Shown piece after piece: positions 52,601-58,464 of a stretch of 64,000 bases of DNA (within the stretch, counting starts at the first letter, position 1; each line of letters opens with the position of its first letter). The notes beneath the pieces were generated by a model. That model searched no databases, was not told the DNA's origin, and saw only the letters and a program-made list of their open reading frames with translations. The position numbers and the translations under genes were made by a program. Source of the stretch: Atherix ibis (Eukaryota; Arthropoda; Insecta; Diptera; Athericidae); contig OY282605.1 of assembly GCA_958298945.1 (NCBI GenBank), positions 122,818,267 to 122,882,266 on the forward strand. The letters run 5' to 3'.

Positions 52601-55600
52601 AATTTTGCCCTTATAGTTGAAGTACTATAACTTAAATTCGAGTTTTTGGTATTGTTAAGATTGTGCTCGATTTTTTTTTGTATTGTCAGAAGAACAATAT
52701 GGATTGTCAATATTGTGAATAGAAAAAGTGTTAGAGCGCTACCCAAAAAGAAATCTTCTCTACCAAACGCGGAGTGCTTGTAGAGAAATTTCTGATAGAT
52801 CTCTACCAAACGCTCTCTACACTGGCTACTTCGACTACTAAAAAATCCGGTAGAGAGCGCAATAACATTTGCCATCACATTTCGTTTCGGTGCGTCCATA
52901 TTTCAAATAAAAATGAACATTCGATAAAAATGAAATTGAGCAAAACAAACTAATATTTTTCAAATTAAGATTCTAGCGCAGCACGACCAACAAAATTGAA
53001 TTTTAAATGACTTTTTTTTAAAAATTTGAGCAAAAACATATGCTGGAACAGAATTCCGAATAAAACTTAAAACCATGCAATTGCTTCAAAATTTTAAAAC
53101 TTACACAGTCTTATGGAAATACACAAAACACCGACTGTTGTTTTTTCGCCGAAATTTTTCTTGATTTACTTTTGCAGTTGTAATCCAAGTACTGCCACAC
53201 ATTTCAGTGTTTTCTTATGTGGTAAAATTATTGTTTGACAGTTGAAATTGAAATAGAAATAAGGAAAGTGAATTCATTATTTTTAGTTATTGGAAAAAAA
53301 ATTGAATTAAACATTATTTATGAATAATAATTTTATTGCTATAACTACAGTTATAATAATGCTGAACCCTTATAAGCGGAAATTAAAAAATAAGTGAGTG
53401 TGTGCTTAAGGTCACACGACAGAAGTGAGAATTTCTATGGCAATTGTAATCGATTCTAAGTAATATAGCAGGTGTATAAGCTTAAATCCGCTGTTTTTTG
53501 TCAAAAAAACACATGTTTTTTTTTCATAGAAAACAAAAACAAATTTATTCAAAGTACTTGCCTCCGCTAGCTATACATTTTTCTTACCTCTCGGGCAATT
53601 TGTGGATACCACGCCAAAAGAATTCCTTTTCTTTGGAGACAAACCCCTCATCAAGCCATTTTCGGACGTCTTCGTAAGAATCGAAGTGCTGCTCAGCGAG
53701 CGCGTGGCCCATTGACGAAGACAAGTGGTAGTCGGAAGGGGCCAGGTCTGGTGAATAAGCGGTGTGGGGTAGCACCTCCCAGTTGAGTGTCTCCAAGTAG
53801 TTTCGGACCATGTTTGACGTGTGCGATGGTGCGTTGTCGTGGAGGAAAATCAGCTTGTCATGTCTTTGTTGATAATCCGTCCTTTTTTCACGCAGATCAC
53901 GGTACAATTTGATCAGTTGTTGGTGGTAGTGGTGGGAATTGGCAGTTTCACCAGGTTTCAACATCTCATAGTAGACGATACCCTACTGATCCCACCAAAC
54001 GCACAGCATCGTCTTCCGTCCGAACAGATTTGGTCTTGGGGAAGATGTTGATGGTTGGCCGGTATCAACCCACGATTTCTTGCGTTTAGGATTCTCGAAA
54101 TATATCCACTTTTCATTGCCTGTCACAATCCGATGCAGGAACGACTTTCTTTTTTATCTGGCGAGCAAGATTTCGCATGTGTTTTGGTGTCGCTCCATCT
54201 GCCTATCGTTCAATTCATGCGGCACCCATTTTCCGATCTTTTCAATCTTCCCCATGGCACGCAGACGCATGGAAATGGCTGGTTGAGTAACACCCAATTG
54301 CTCCGCGAGCATTTTTTGCGATTGGGTATCGTCTTCGTCCAAAAGAGCCTGCCATTGATGGTCCTCAACCTTCCTAGGCCGATTTTCACGCTTCTTGTCC
54401 CACAAGTCAAAATTGCCGTATTTGAAACCGACGAAACCAATCTCGGCACGTTGTTTCCGATAAAGCACATCGTTATTGGGCTGAAGCCATTCCACAAATT
54501 TTTCACGAAGAACCTTTACTTTACACACCGAAAAAGAGACAATGTAGTGTGGTTTATGGTCTCGGTAGCATCATCGGTCCTTGGTAAATTGTATTTAAAT
54601 AGTTCACAAGTATTTATTTGTTTAGGGCGGTCGAATCCTATGTTAGTTCAATCTTCGCGCTACTTTTACACCACACACTATATTTCTCCGATCTAACTTT
54701 ATCCGCCGATCACTAAAATACCCTTTCCGACTTTATTTGTCGTCCGCTCTCTGACCGACCTCAACCAGTCGTGGTTCAGATTAAACTCAAACTCACTGGA
54801 GCTCTCTAGAAGCGCATTTCTATAATCTTCTAGAACACAGCAGAGCCATTGTACGTCGTAACACTATTTTGACAGCGTTTCTTATCCAGTTTTCCTATAA
54901 TCTATAAACAAGACTATCAAATGAGACTTTCAAAATTTTTGATTTTTGTTGAGAACCTTGCTAATAAAACATCAAGAAACTATGTTGTAAAATTTTTTCC
55001 CATAATAAAGGAAACCCAAATTATACGACTTAATTTAAAAGGCAGCTAGAAGACTTTCTGTAGTACTCGATTCTTTTCAGGTGATTCTAATGACTTTTTA
55101 GTTCATTTCGGGCTGTAATTCAGCAATTTATTGACGGACGTTGGTTTTTAAATTATCTAAAGTTTAAGGATTATCTGTGTAAACACGATATTCTACGTCG
55201 ATTCAACAATAAAAAGTCCAACGGCATCAAATTGCATGATCTTGAAAACCAATTGCGTCCTTCTTCATTTTCAAAGAAATACCGCTCAGAATTGACGGTA
55301 ACAATCACTCTTTCATTCCTTTTCAACACTCAGAATTGACGTTAAAAGTCTTTTTCATTCATCTTCAAGAAAACACCTACAGACCAAAATGCACAACAAA
55401 CAGTCACGTGTATACAGTGGCTTCTCTACAGTCACTTGTGGGTTTTCAGAGCTCCTAATACGGCGATTTGGCATATTAACGCATTCAGTTATCGCTGAAG
55501 AAAATTATCTTCGAAATATTTACCCTATCCACGTAAAGAGTTCAAATTTTATTTTGGATAACATATTGTATATATTTTATAGCTGTCAAATGTCAGAGCT

Positions 55601-56938
55601 GTACTTTCCAAACCAAGAAATGGATAACTCTTAAGTGACTGATATTATAAATGACATTTAAAAAATTATTTAAAAGAAAATCTAGAGTTAAAAAATATGA
55701 AATCGGAAGCCACCAATACTGTAATACCAAATACCGATGGTTACAAAGTCACGTGAAAAGCAAGTTTTTCGGCATTCATTATAATTATGACGTAGAACAA
55801 ATTTTTATTATTAACCATGTGAGAGATAGTTTTTATCGTACTGGGGTTACCATCCAAGGCCTCTTGGGTTCGAATCCTATTGAGGCATGGTCGTAGGCTA
55901 ATTCCCAAAAAAAACTTCTTTTTCCTTTGATTTCTACTTTAATTTCCTTATCCCGATATTCTTTGTCGTCGAATGCCCGTTTAGATTATTTCTAGTTTCT
56001 TTCTTATGATAACGAAAAATTGTAAATTGCAAAATGTAAAAATAAGTCAAAAAAAAATAATTTTTTTTTCATTTGATTATCTTTTGAGCATATTTTATAC
56101 TTTTCTTGCATTACATATCAACAAATCCATATCGAAGTTATTTCATCGATAAGAAAAAGTTATTTATTTTTGCTTAATAATACGTGTACGGGAAAGTCGA
56201 CATTTCGTGATAACTAAAAATCATTTCTTATGCTTTGGGAATTTGTTGTGCAACATTTCATTTATTCTGTACTGTGCTAAAAAAATATTGTGCAAAATAT
56301 CCTGTGCCCAGAAGATTCCATTGGGTTTTTGGAAACACGGACAATTGGTTAAATTTTTTTTTTTTTTGGTTTTATTTTAAGAAAAGTATAAAGAAAATCT
56401 TTATTAACTATAGTGAAATATTTTTATTTGTTGTTTTATAATATTGGTTTTTATTAATAATAAAAAAATAAAAAAAATATTATCGAATCTTTTACGTTAT
56501 TCGCATGTGTACTCTTGTTTTACGTTACTGACTATAAGCATATACAATTTGCTATATTATTATGACTAGATGGTAAAAGTAAATTTTTTTTATTATTACT
56601 ACAATATTATTTGTGTATTCTATCGTTACTACCCTACCTTAGTAGCTTATCATGGTTTAGTAAAAGCATTTCCCTAAAGTTCATTGCATATATGATTGTT
56701 TGACATTTCAAATATTCTACAATATATTGCGACATTTTCTCCAAATCCCAATAGGAGACCAAACCAAATAGTAATGCTAATAAATGTAAATTTTTTTTTT
56801 TTTAATCAATTTTCAGAATGGTTCAGTGGTTATGTTCGGTCGAGTGGCATCATATCGATTTGTTGATTCACCATCAGACGGACGATATAATTTGGCATTA
56901 TCACAGTCACAGCTAGATTCGGCATGTCTATATGAAAG
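16561..56938 (+). CDS. cno: canoe / afadin homologue, N-terminal part (9 exons)
   Basis: Canoe is an F-actin-binding scaffold of adherens junctions that links cadherin and nectin complexes to actin and responds to Rap1/Ras. The nine exons total 1415 coding bases (about 471 residues). In order they encode a short N-terminus, RA domain 1 (about 38-133), a lysine- and glutamate-rich linker (about 149-170), a segment with TSFTRSISNPEAVMRRRRQQ, RA domain 2 (from about 234), an arginine/lysine-rich patch (RRRKKKP, about 335), and an FHA domain (about 375-470). All junctions are GT-AG with matching phases. Introns are 133, 1489, 152, 78, 224, 12403, 3426 and 21058 bp. The dilute, PDZ and C-terminal actin-binding regions must lie past the window. 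Similarity to Drosophila Canoe is from recall of the family; the exon structure is read directly. Confidence 0.95.
16805..16913 (+). CDS. cno: canoe exon 2, RA domain 1 first half
   Basis: Acceptor TAG at 16802-16804, donor GTAAAT at 16914; the exon leaves one base of a split aspartate codon. It encodes NLLFHGVMRFYFQDAG and CIRVASDATVSDVI, the first beta strands and start of the helix of a ubiquitin-like Ras-associating domain that binds GTP-loaded Rap1/Ras. Confidence 0.95.
17150..17990. repeat. Intron 2 minisatellite, TTTTCGGTAAAAA type
   Basis: About 840 bp of intron 2 is a degenerate array of 15-20 bp units of the form AAAATTTTCGGTAAAAATTT, with CAGTAAAA, TCTGGTAAA and GTTCAGTAAA variants. 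A longer block (about 17160-17400) recurs in the same order at about 17620-17840, so unit expansion was followed by a segmental duplication of about 460 bp. The minus-strand frame through it (17434-17616) is an artefact of the repeat. Confidence 0.85.
18403..18596 (+). CDS. cno: canoe exon 3, RA domain 1 second half
   Basis: Acceptor TAG ends at 18402. The exon completes the split aspartate codon, then reads TLIEKFRPDMRMLSLPNYAL, and later LNPDEKPLLVQLNWHIDD and GRFLLRNVDQKTN. The donor is GTAAGC at 18597, phase 0. This is the well-conserved second half of RA1. The next intron (152 bp) has no stop in this frame, but its length is not a multiple of three, so retention would shift the frame. 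Confidence 0.95.
18749..19034 (+). CDS. cno: canoe exon 4, charged linker between RA domains
   Basis: Acceptor CAG ends at 18748; donor GTAGGC at 19035, leaving one base of a glycine codon. The first third is a lysine/glutamate run (KRKLSKREKKEQKKKEKLAK) likely to be helical and nucleic-acid- or membrane-like in charge. It is followed by a variable serine/asparagine/glycine stretch and the conserved TSFTRSISNPEAVMRRRRQQ and LEKKLQQF motifs that lead into RA2. Confidence 0.95.
19113..19270 (+). CDS. cno: canoe exon 5, RA domain 2 first half
   Basis: Preceded by a 78-bp intron, the shortest in the gene. It encodes GGTLKIYGESLCRDVPYKT and then LLLSIRDCAQAVVREMLSKY and DPLHYCLVQ, the start of the second Ras-associating domain. 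The donor is GTAATA at 19271, phase 0. Confidence 0.95.
19495..19576 (+). CDS. cno: canoe exon 6, RA domain 2 centre
   Basis: Acceptor CAG ends at 19494; donor GTAAAT at 19577. It encodes VNSDGTEYILDDDECPLSIL then MNHPTSR and one base of a split glycine codon (phase 1). The acidic DDDE run is a typical afadin RA2 feature. It is followed by the 12.4-kb intron 6. Confidence 0.95.
19577..20508. other. Intron 6, proximal part
   Basis: Intron sequence with no gene. Near 20250-20340 a block (CCTATGGAAGTGCACAAAAT type) recalls repeats at 52530-52640 and 53100-53210, suggesting a fragment of another dispersed element. Confidence 0.5.
20509..21029. mobile_element. Non-autonomous DNA element, short copy
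   Basis: It starts CTTAGATTATAGAAGAGCTG and ends ATTCTTTAATCTAAG (inverted relative). It keeps the ends and the TAGATGTCAGTAGGTGTC landmark of the 44943-46318 copy but lacks most of the middle, so it is an internal-deletion derivative. Its right end folds back on itself: AGATTAAAGAATACCTGGGATAG near 20953 is the near-complement of the last 22 bases, across a 30-base loop. Confidence 0.7.
21030..22680. other. Intron 6, no gene recognised
   Basis: AT-rich intron. The word ATCTGGCAACACT occurs twice near 21780-21830. No reading frame with a recognisable domain, RNA gene or transposon end was found. Confidence 0.5.
22680..25110. repeat. Degenerate GCTGAAT/ATTCAGC repeat field
   Basis: Over about 2.4 kb the words CATTTGCTGAAT, TTGGCTGAATACGAT, ATTCAGCT and GCACTGTTTT recur at irregular 50-120 bp intervals in an otherwise A/T-rich background. 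Several units pair GCTGAAT with nearby ATTCAGC, giving local foldback potential. It has the look of an old minisatellite that expanded and then drifted. There is no coding potential. Confidence 0.8.
24850..24913. repeat. Perfect inverted repeat, 30-bp arms, 4-base loop
   Basis: The left arm 24850-24879 and right arm 24884-24913 are exact complements, with the loop TATT between them. The arm contains TATACTAAATTGCACTGTTT, whose GCACTGTTT word is a repeat-field motif. The palindrome therefore probably arose inside the field by template switching. Confidence 0.9.
25111..27120. other. Intron 6, no gene recognised
   Basis: Very AT-rich intron. Small frames (25416-25702, 26314-26508) are lysine/phenylalanine-rich translation artefacts without known domains. 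Confidence 0.5.
27275..27317. repeat. GC-rich perfect hairpin, 17-bp arms
   Basis: The arms TTATCAAGGGCCGCTCT (27275-27291) and its exact complement (27301-27317) flank a 9-base loop. The arms are far more GC-rich than the surrounding intron, so the transcript should form a stable stem. No known element end or RNA family is recognised. Confidence 0.85.
27810..29008 (+). promoter_or_regulatory. Candidate alternative 5' exon region of canoe
   Basis: A GC-richer block inside intron 6 with CAG/CAA/GCA runs (28480-28590) of the kind common in insect 5' UTRs. It closes with ATGATGGACTGGGGGATACG (28987-29006), then AC and a strong donor GTAAGTAT at 29009. The short frame from 28987 reads MMDWGIR and stops in phase 1. 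Exon 7 begins in the matching phase, so splicing 29008 to 31980 would keep canoe in frame (R-SIMFHVRRR). Such a transcript would skip both RA domains. The transcription start is not identified. This is inferred from composition, donor strength and phase only. Confidence 0.35.
29010..31979. other. Intron 6, distal part
   Basis: AT-rich intron with a C-run near 29815, a short GA run near 30030 and long T-tracts near 31600. It ends in the TTTGTTTCAG acceptor of exon 7. The frames at 30987-31826 are T-rich artefacts. Confidence 0.5.
31980..32167 (+). CDS. cno: canoe exon 7, basic patch to FHA start
   Basis: The acceptor is TTTGTTTCAG (AG at 31978-31979). The exon completes a split glycine and reads SIMFHVRRRPADSQPRRRKK, then a variable serine/asparagine stretch, then MLVEVTHSGDGGRRIKLGSD ending PIE. 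The donor is GTAAAA at 32168, phase 0. It ends RA2, carries a strongly basic patch, and starts the first strands of the FHA domain. Confidence 0.95.
32168..32740. other. Intron 7, proximal spacer
   Basis: Short TA/TG runs follow the donor. No gene is recognised before the transposon that starts at 32741. Confidence 0.5.
32851..33705 (-). pseudogene. mariner transposase relic, copy A
   Basis: Minus-strand mariner fragment inserted in the Tc1-like element. From the N-terminal side it reads DKKRENRPRK, ALLDEDDSQSQKM, RIVTGDEKWIYFENPKRKK (first Asp), FHHDNAPSHTS (second Asp) and YSPDLAPSDYHLF (third Asp, DD34D spacing). All three catalytic residues survive. Several frameshifts break the gene, and about 22 codons are missing near the C-terminus, where RKW joins EKCIPSGGKYFE directly. 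The 3' end (GGTGTATAAGCTTAAATCCG, from 32854) is shared with the copy at 53468; the 5' terminal repeat is lost. Confidence 0.85.
33929..34698. repeat. 23-bp minisatellite, about 33 units
   Basis: About 33 head-to-tail units contain the core AAAAGTTCAGATCTTCAG, separated by GGTCC or GGTCT. Unit length is 23 bp, so the three reading frames cycle (KFRSSGSK, DLQGPK, VQIFRVQ) and none holds a stop. This gives two long but meaningless open frames. The array sits between the transposase segments WTDED and RICVRC of the Tc1-like element. Its last partial unit reads GSKRRICVRC, continuing in frame into transposase sequence. It thus replaces the SKFxxFGSxGR segment expected there and probably grew from it. 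Confidence 0.9.
35235..35593. other. Intron 7, distal spacer
   Basis: A short TG run (near 35255) and T-rich sequence lead to the TTTCTAG acceptor at 35587-35593. No gene is recognised. Confidence 0.5.
35594..35758 (+). CDS. cno: canoe exon 8, FHA domain core
   Basis: Acceptor TAG at 35591-35593, donor GTAAGT at 35759, phase 0 at both ends; 55 codons. It encodes NSLQLFGPSIQPRHCLISL, EGVCTVTPL and LTFVNGHHIQQPTILH. This matches the FHA fold: a conserved G and RHC histidine, then the VNG turn. FHA domains usually read phosphothreonine peptides; the afadin family uses this region in protein-protein contacts. Confidence 0.95.
35759..36600. other. Intron 8, first segment
   Basis: T-rich intron immediately after the donor, with long poly-T and poly-A tracts and no gene. 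Confidence 0.5.
36985..37750. repeat. 265-bp tandem repeat, three copies
   Basis: The word AGTGAATTTTTCATCAAAAT (first copy variant TTTCTC) starts units at 36995, 37226 and 37491; the last two are 265 bp apart and nearly identical. Units contain GTCTGGCAACGTTTGCAGA, TTGGCATTGTCAGATGTTAT and GTCTAACAACGT. A weaker relative extends upstream to about 36600. The frame 37363-37569 is an artefact. Confidence 0.85.
37751..40100. other. Intron 8, no gene recognised
   Basis: AT-rich intron. Small frames at 38224-38412, 39431-39661 and 39694-39924 have no recognisable domains. A short foldback (GGAATATTA / TAATATTCC) lies near 39010. Confidence 0.5.
40130..41830 (+). pseudogene. DD34D transposase relic containing a tandem array
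   Basis: Plus-strand relic of an IS630/Tc1-mariner-type transposase. The first part reads SKITAYGALKS (a decayed VNKQNxRxWGSENP), then WSKDVVGPYFFENEGESFTI around 40265-40325. The catalytic stretch follows, with LLHEKFPEHVIPRFGDVNWP and PRSFDLTLLDFFL, repeated seven times in tandem (40451-41668). The tail after the array keeps a decayed C-terminus (about 41670-41810). A single-copy relative without amplification lies at 49800-50290. Confidence 0.8.
40451..41668. repeat. Tandem array of a 175/176-bp transposase fragment, 7 units
   Basis: Units start with AGACGGCG at 40451, 40627, 40803, 40978, 41154, 41329 and 41505. Spacings are 176, 176, 175, 176, 175 and 176 bp; the last unit ends near 41668. 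Units 3+4 and 5+6 are nearly identical 351-bp dimers. Odd members have GTAAGTCCAAG, GACACTC and TTGTAATCT; even members have GTAATTCCAAG, GACGCTC and TTGTAGATCT. This is a young higher-order repeat. Each unit encodes the transposase segment from the DGGITRQK turn to DFFL. Confidence 0.95.
41831..43849. other. Intron 8, no gene; one transposon tail
   Basis: At 42145-42250 the AATCTGAATTTTAAGTGTATT block marks the 3' tail of the DD34D transposon family. The rest is AT-rich intron without a recognised gene. Confidence 0.5.
43850..44290 (-). pseudogene. mariner transposase fragment (N-terminal half)
   Basis: The minus-strand open stretch 43955-44227 reads LGIDQTTALDHIKRLG (second helix-turn-helix), VWVPHKLGEKN (the WVPHEL linker of mariners), and KPFLQRFMTGDEKWVVY with the first catalytic Asp. 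It then stops. Continuation in other frames down to about 43850 resembles the WWDLKGVIHYE segment. The catalytic second and third Asp regions and both ends are missing. Confidence 0.8.
44600..44880 (-). pseudogene. DD34D transposase relic, minus strand
   Basis: On the minus strand a DEAHF-like start (about 44800), a decayed VNKQN/WGSENP region and GVIGPCFFENKEAKTVNVNS (about 44650-44720) are readable across stops. It is the same family as 40130-41830 and 49800-50290. It has no ends and no full frame. Confidence 0.65.
44943..46318. mobile_element. Non-autonomous DNA element, longest copy
   Basis: It starts CTTAGATTATAGAAGAACTG and ends TTCTTTAATCTAAAG, imperfect inverted relatives. It is 1.38 kb, without a transposase gene. 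Long ordered matches to 6385-7690 include GCACTGAACTA, AAGAAAGAAATT.CCG, CATTTCGGTATGC and ACTAGATGTCAGTGGGTGTC. The right end directly abuts a TGACAGCTGTCA palindrome (46338-46349) that belongs to the next relic. Probably trans-mobilised; the partner is unknown. Confidence 0.75.
46320..46800 (+). pseudogene. DD34D transposon relic with 5' end and tail
   Basis: It begins with GACAGGCCTGTCATTTGACAG and the TGACAGCTGTCA palindrome. A decayed FISEIAVYGALK (VNKQN/WGSENP region) is readable near 46510-46550, and the tail at 46735-46765 ends in a frame like the family C-terminus (WQPFK then stop, GTGGCAGCCATTTAAATGAT). The catalytic middle is deleted, giving a short end-to-end deletion derivative of about 0.45 kb. 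Confidence 0.6.
47049..47095. repeat. Perfect hairpin, 19-bp arms, 9-base loop
   Basis: AAAAGATAATTATTCAAAT (47049-47067) and its exact complement (47077-47095). It is AT-rich, so the stem is weak. Confidence 0.85.
49174..49246. repeat. Perfect hairpin, 19-bp arms, 35-base loop
   Basis: ATAATCAATAAGCCACAAT (49174-49192) and its exact complement (49228-49246). The longer loop gives a precursor-like shape, but no small-RNA family is recognised. Confidence 0.85.
49610..50290 (+). pseudogene. DD34D transposase relic, single-copy relative of the array
   Basis: Plus-strand relic of the same family as 40130-41830. It has a left end with CTTGTCATATAACATCTGTC, a VNKQN/WGSENP region near 49830, FWSTDVIGPYFFE (49890-49930), a GFNKAAP turn corresponding to WFQQDGA (50040), and the segment equivalent to one 176-bp array unit at about 50050-50220. 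That segment is present once here, so the array at 40451 is a derived expansion. Confidence 0.75.
50392..51191 (-). mobile_element. Foldback mariner derivative, minus strand
   Basis: Flanked by TA, with GGTCTGTTCAAAAAGTATCG at the left end and CAGACCTCG at the right. Long inverted arms (about 50392-50561 and 51078-51191) carry CAAGTTCGGCCATTT and CACGTGTTTTGGCTCGTCTT. Between them is an inverted transposase fragment: IIGEESWVYGYDVETK, VLLTVFFDCRGVVHHEFLP, HHDNAPAHASLLVR and YSPDLAPYEFFLFP. The first catalytic Asp is Glu, the third is Glu, and there is a stop before HHD, so it is dead. The right arm has lost about 75 bp. Same architecture as 59776-60683. Confidence 0.85.
51198..51310. mobile_element. 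DD34D transposon tail fragment
   Basis: The block GAAATCTGAATTTGAAGTG followed by TTTTATTTGACTTCACTTAC parallels 42145-42250 and 13860-13950. The foldback element at 50392 seems to have inserted just before it, separating it from the transposase relic at 49610-50290. Confidence 0.5.
51311..52379. other. Intron 8, no gene recognised
   Basis: AT-rich intron. The frame 51498-51854 (minus) has no recognisable domain. Confidence 0.5.
52380..53430. repeat. Dispersed repeat fragments, permuted duplicate
   Basis: Two modules recur here in different order. Module X (GCTGAACC...TATAA, AAGTGAG) occurs near 52410 and 53360. Module Y (CTTATGGAAATGCATAAAA, then AAGTACT) occurs near 52545 and 53112. Module Y also occurs near 20290. 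A CTCTACCAAACGC motif repeats between 52740 and 52820. This suggests an uncharacterised non-autonomous element. The 156-codon minus-strand frame 52429-52899 overlaps these repeats and shows no known domain. Confidence 0.5.
53468..54532 (-). pseudogene. mariner transposase relic, copy B
   Basis: Minus-strand relative of copy A. N-terminal HTH region: LREKFVEWLQPNNDVLYRKQ, ALLDEDDTQSQKMLAEQLGV and WVPHELNDRQMER. Centre: IVTGNEKWIYFENPKRKK, with the first catalytic Asp changed to Asn. C-terminal: FLHDNAPSHTS and YSPDLAPSDYH with Asp at DD34D spacing, ending WRGIHKLPER at a premature stop. Frame breaks occur near 54170 and 53990. The 3' end GGTGTATAAGCTTAAATCCG is at 53471. The 5' end is cut where a possible LTR begins (54543). 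It is more complete than copy A but also dead. Confidence 0.85.
54543..54863. mobile_element. Possible solo LTR (TG...CA, 321 bp)
   Basis: A GC-richer block begins TGTAGTGTGG and ends CGTCGTAACA. TGTAGT starts are typical of mdg1/412-type gypsy LTRs of flies. It interrupts the N-terminal part of mariner copy B. No matching 4-5 bp target duplication is seen (ACAA before, CTAT after), and the rest of the mariner does not resume beyond it. A rearranged insertion or another element is therefore equally possible. Confidence 0.3.
55070..55620 (-). pseudogene. DD34D transposase relic, minus strand
   Basis: On the minus strand, wording for FSDN (FSDEAHF), a decayed VNKQN/WGSENP region with YxELxKPTSDCREATVYT, and FNVNSE is readable between 55300 and 55510 across stops. 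The right side has an AGCTGTCAAATGTCAGAGCTG end near 55581. Same family as 40130-41830. Confidence 0.6.
55621..56816. other. Intron 8, last segment
   Basis: No gene is recognised. A perfect Pol III B-box-like GGTTCGAATCC lies at 55867-55877 within a GCCTC/GAGGC stem, without a matching A box or tRNA fold. The segment ends in a poly-T tract and TTTTCAG acceptor at 56810-56816. Confidence 0.5.
56817..56938 (+). CDS. cno: canoe exon 9, FHA domain end
   Basis: The acceptor CAG ends at 56816; the donor GTAATT begins at 56939, leaving two bases of an arginine codon (phase 2). It encodes NGSVVMFGRVASYRFVDSPS and SQSQLDSACLYE. It continues directly from the LH of exon 8, so the 21-kb intron interrupts the FHA domain between ILH and NGSVVMFG. 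The next exon is not in the window. Confidence 0.95.
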
Positions 56939-58417
56939 GTAATTAAATAATAAAAATAATCAAAAAAAAAATTAATAATAATAAAAAATACTTAACGATT
57001 ATTAAAAGAAAAAAGAAAAAAGAAAAGATAATGCATTTAAAAAAAAATATATTGAAAATTAAAAATTAGAGAAGAAAAAAACAAATTGTCTCTCAGTTAA
57101 AACGGAAAAGCATTTGCTTTTATCACATTGTACGAATAACATATATACGAGTATATATAATATTCGTACGAATGCTCTTATTTCCCCCTTACCTCCCTAA
57201 ATGTCAATAAAAATTAAATTTGTTATTCTTATATATATTTTTTTTGTGTCTTCATATTTTTATTCTACTTCATATCTATCGTATTATATTTATACAACCA
57301 AACACCAAAAGTCACTTTTTAAATTTGCTAAAAATTTCATACTCGTTCTAATCGTATAAATAATAATAATAATAATGATAAATGCGAAAAAAAATTTCAA
57401 TAAAGATAATAACTGTGCAATAATAACATTAATAATAATAAAAAATAAAAGAAGAAAAATTAAATTAGAATATTTTTAATCCCAAAAAATGGAAGAGAAT
57501 TTTTGGGGGAGACAAGAAAAAACTGAATAATACTCAATTTTCGGAAATTTTATCTCTTCTCTTATTTTTGAATACATTTTACGACTAAATTCAATTATGT
57601 ACGCATAAATAAATATATACACAATTACACACGTTTATGAATATATGTAAATTTTCAAATATGACTATATGTGTACACTATATATGAATGTATGTGGATT
57701 GTATAAACTAAAATAAGAAATACGCAAAGAGATATGATAATGTACATAAATTTTCATATTTTAATAATTTTATCTCTTTTAAAAAGAAAAAATTAAAAAA
57801 AATTATTCCTTCATATTTTTTTTCTCCATATTAAAAATAATTTATTTCGATTTGTTATATTGGTGTTGCTGCTGCTGTTGTTGTTGTTTTGGGTTGTTGT
57901 GTTGTTGATATTGCTGCCGCTGTCATTATTAATTTTTTTCATTCCTTTTATATGTGCGCATCTTTTTTTTTTAAATAATTGTACGTTATTTGTTTTTTTT
58001 GTTTTACCAATACTATTATTATTGTTGTTGGTGTTGTAATTATTAATTATCCATATTGCAGTTGTTGTCTTACTTCTTCCGCTTCAATGTACAATACATA
58101 CACAATAATAATATATGCATAAATTGTTAAATTTGTCATACATACACATATGTACAAATATTTTAATATTATTTAGTAATTTTGCTTTTGCCTTTTGTTC
58201 AGTTTTATTTGTGTCAGCCTAAGTGTTCACTCACTATTTTAAAGTGATCCCTTATTTTTGTACGCATAAAAGTTTAGCCTAAAGTGGTAACTTAAAAATT
58301 GGGGGGAGAAGAGGGGGGGGGGGTTTCGATAATAAAAAATTCATACAGAAAAAAATCATTCGACATTTTGTAGTAAACACTCAATTTGTGTGGAAATTAA
58401 ACCTGTGTAATTATGTA
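56939..58417. other. Intron 9, first segment
   Basis: AT-rich intron with a CAA/CAG-type triplet stretch on the minus strand (about 57860-57930), a G-rich tract (58301-58323) and AAT microsatellite runs near 57360 and 57430. No exon with canoe homology was found. Confidence 0.55.
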
Positions 58418-58464
58418 TTAGGTTGTCCGGAAACTAATTTCGTTTGTTTCCAACAGAGGACTTA

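Noticed and set aside
52429..52899. 156-codon minus-strand frame
   Set aside because: It overlaps dispersed repeat modules, shows no recognisable domain or splice signals, and has low-complexity hydrophobic and basic stretches. It could still be tested by expression data.
55651..55896. 81-codon frame and possible tRNA gene around 55850
   Set aside because: The frame has no domain. The B-box-like word lacks an A box, acceptor stem and anticodon arm.
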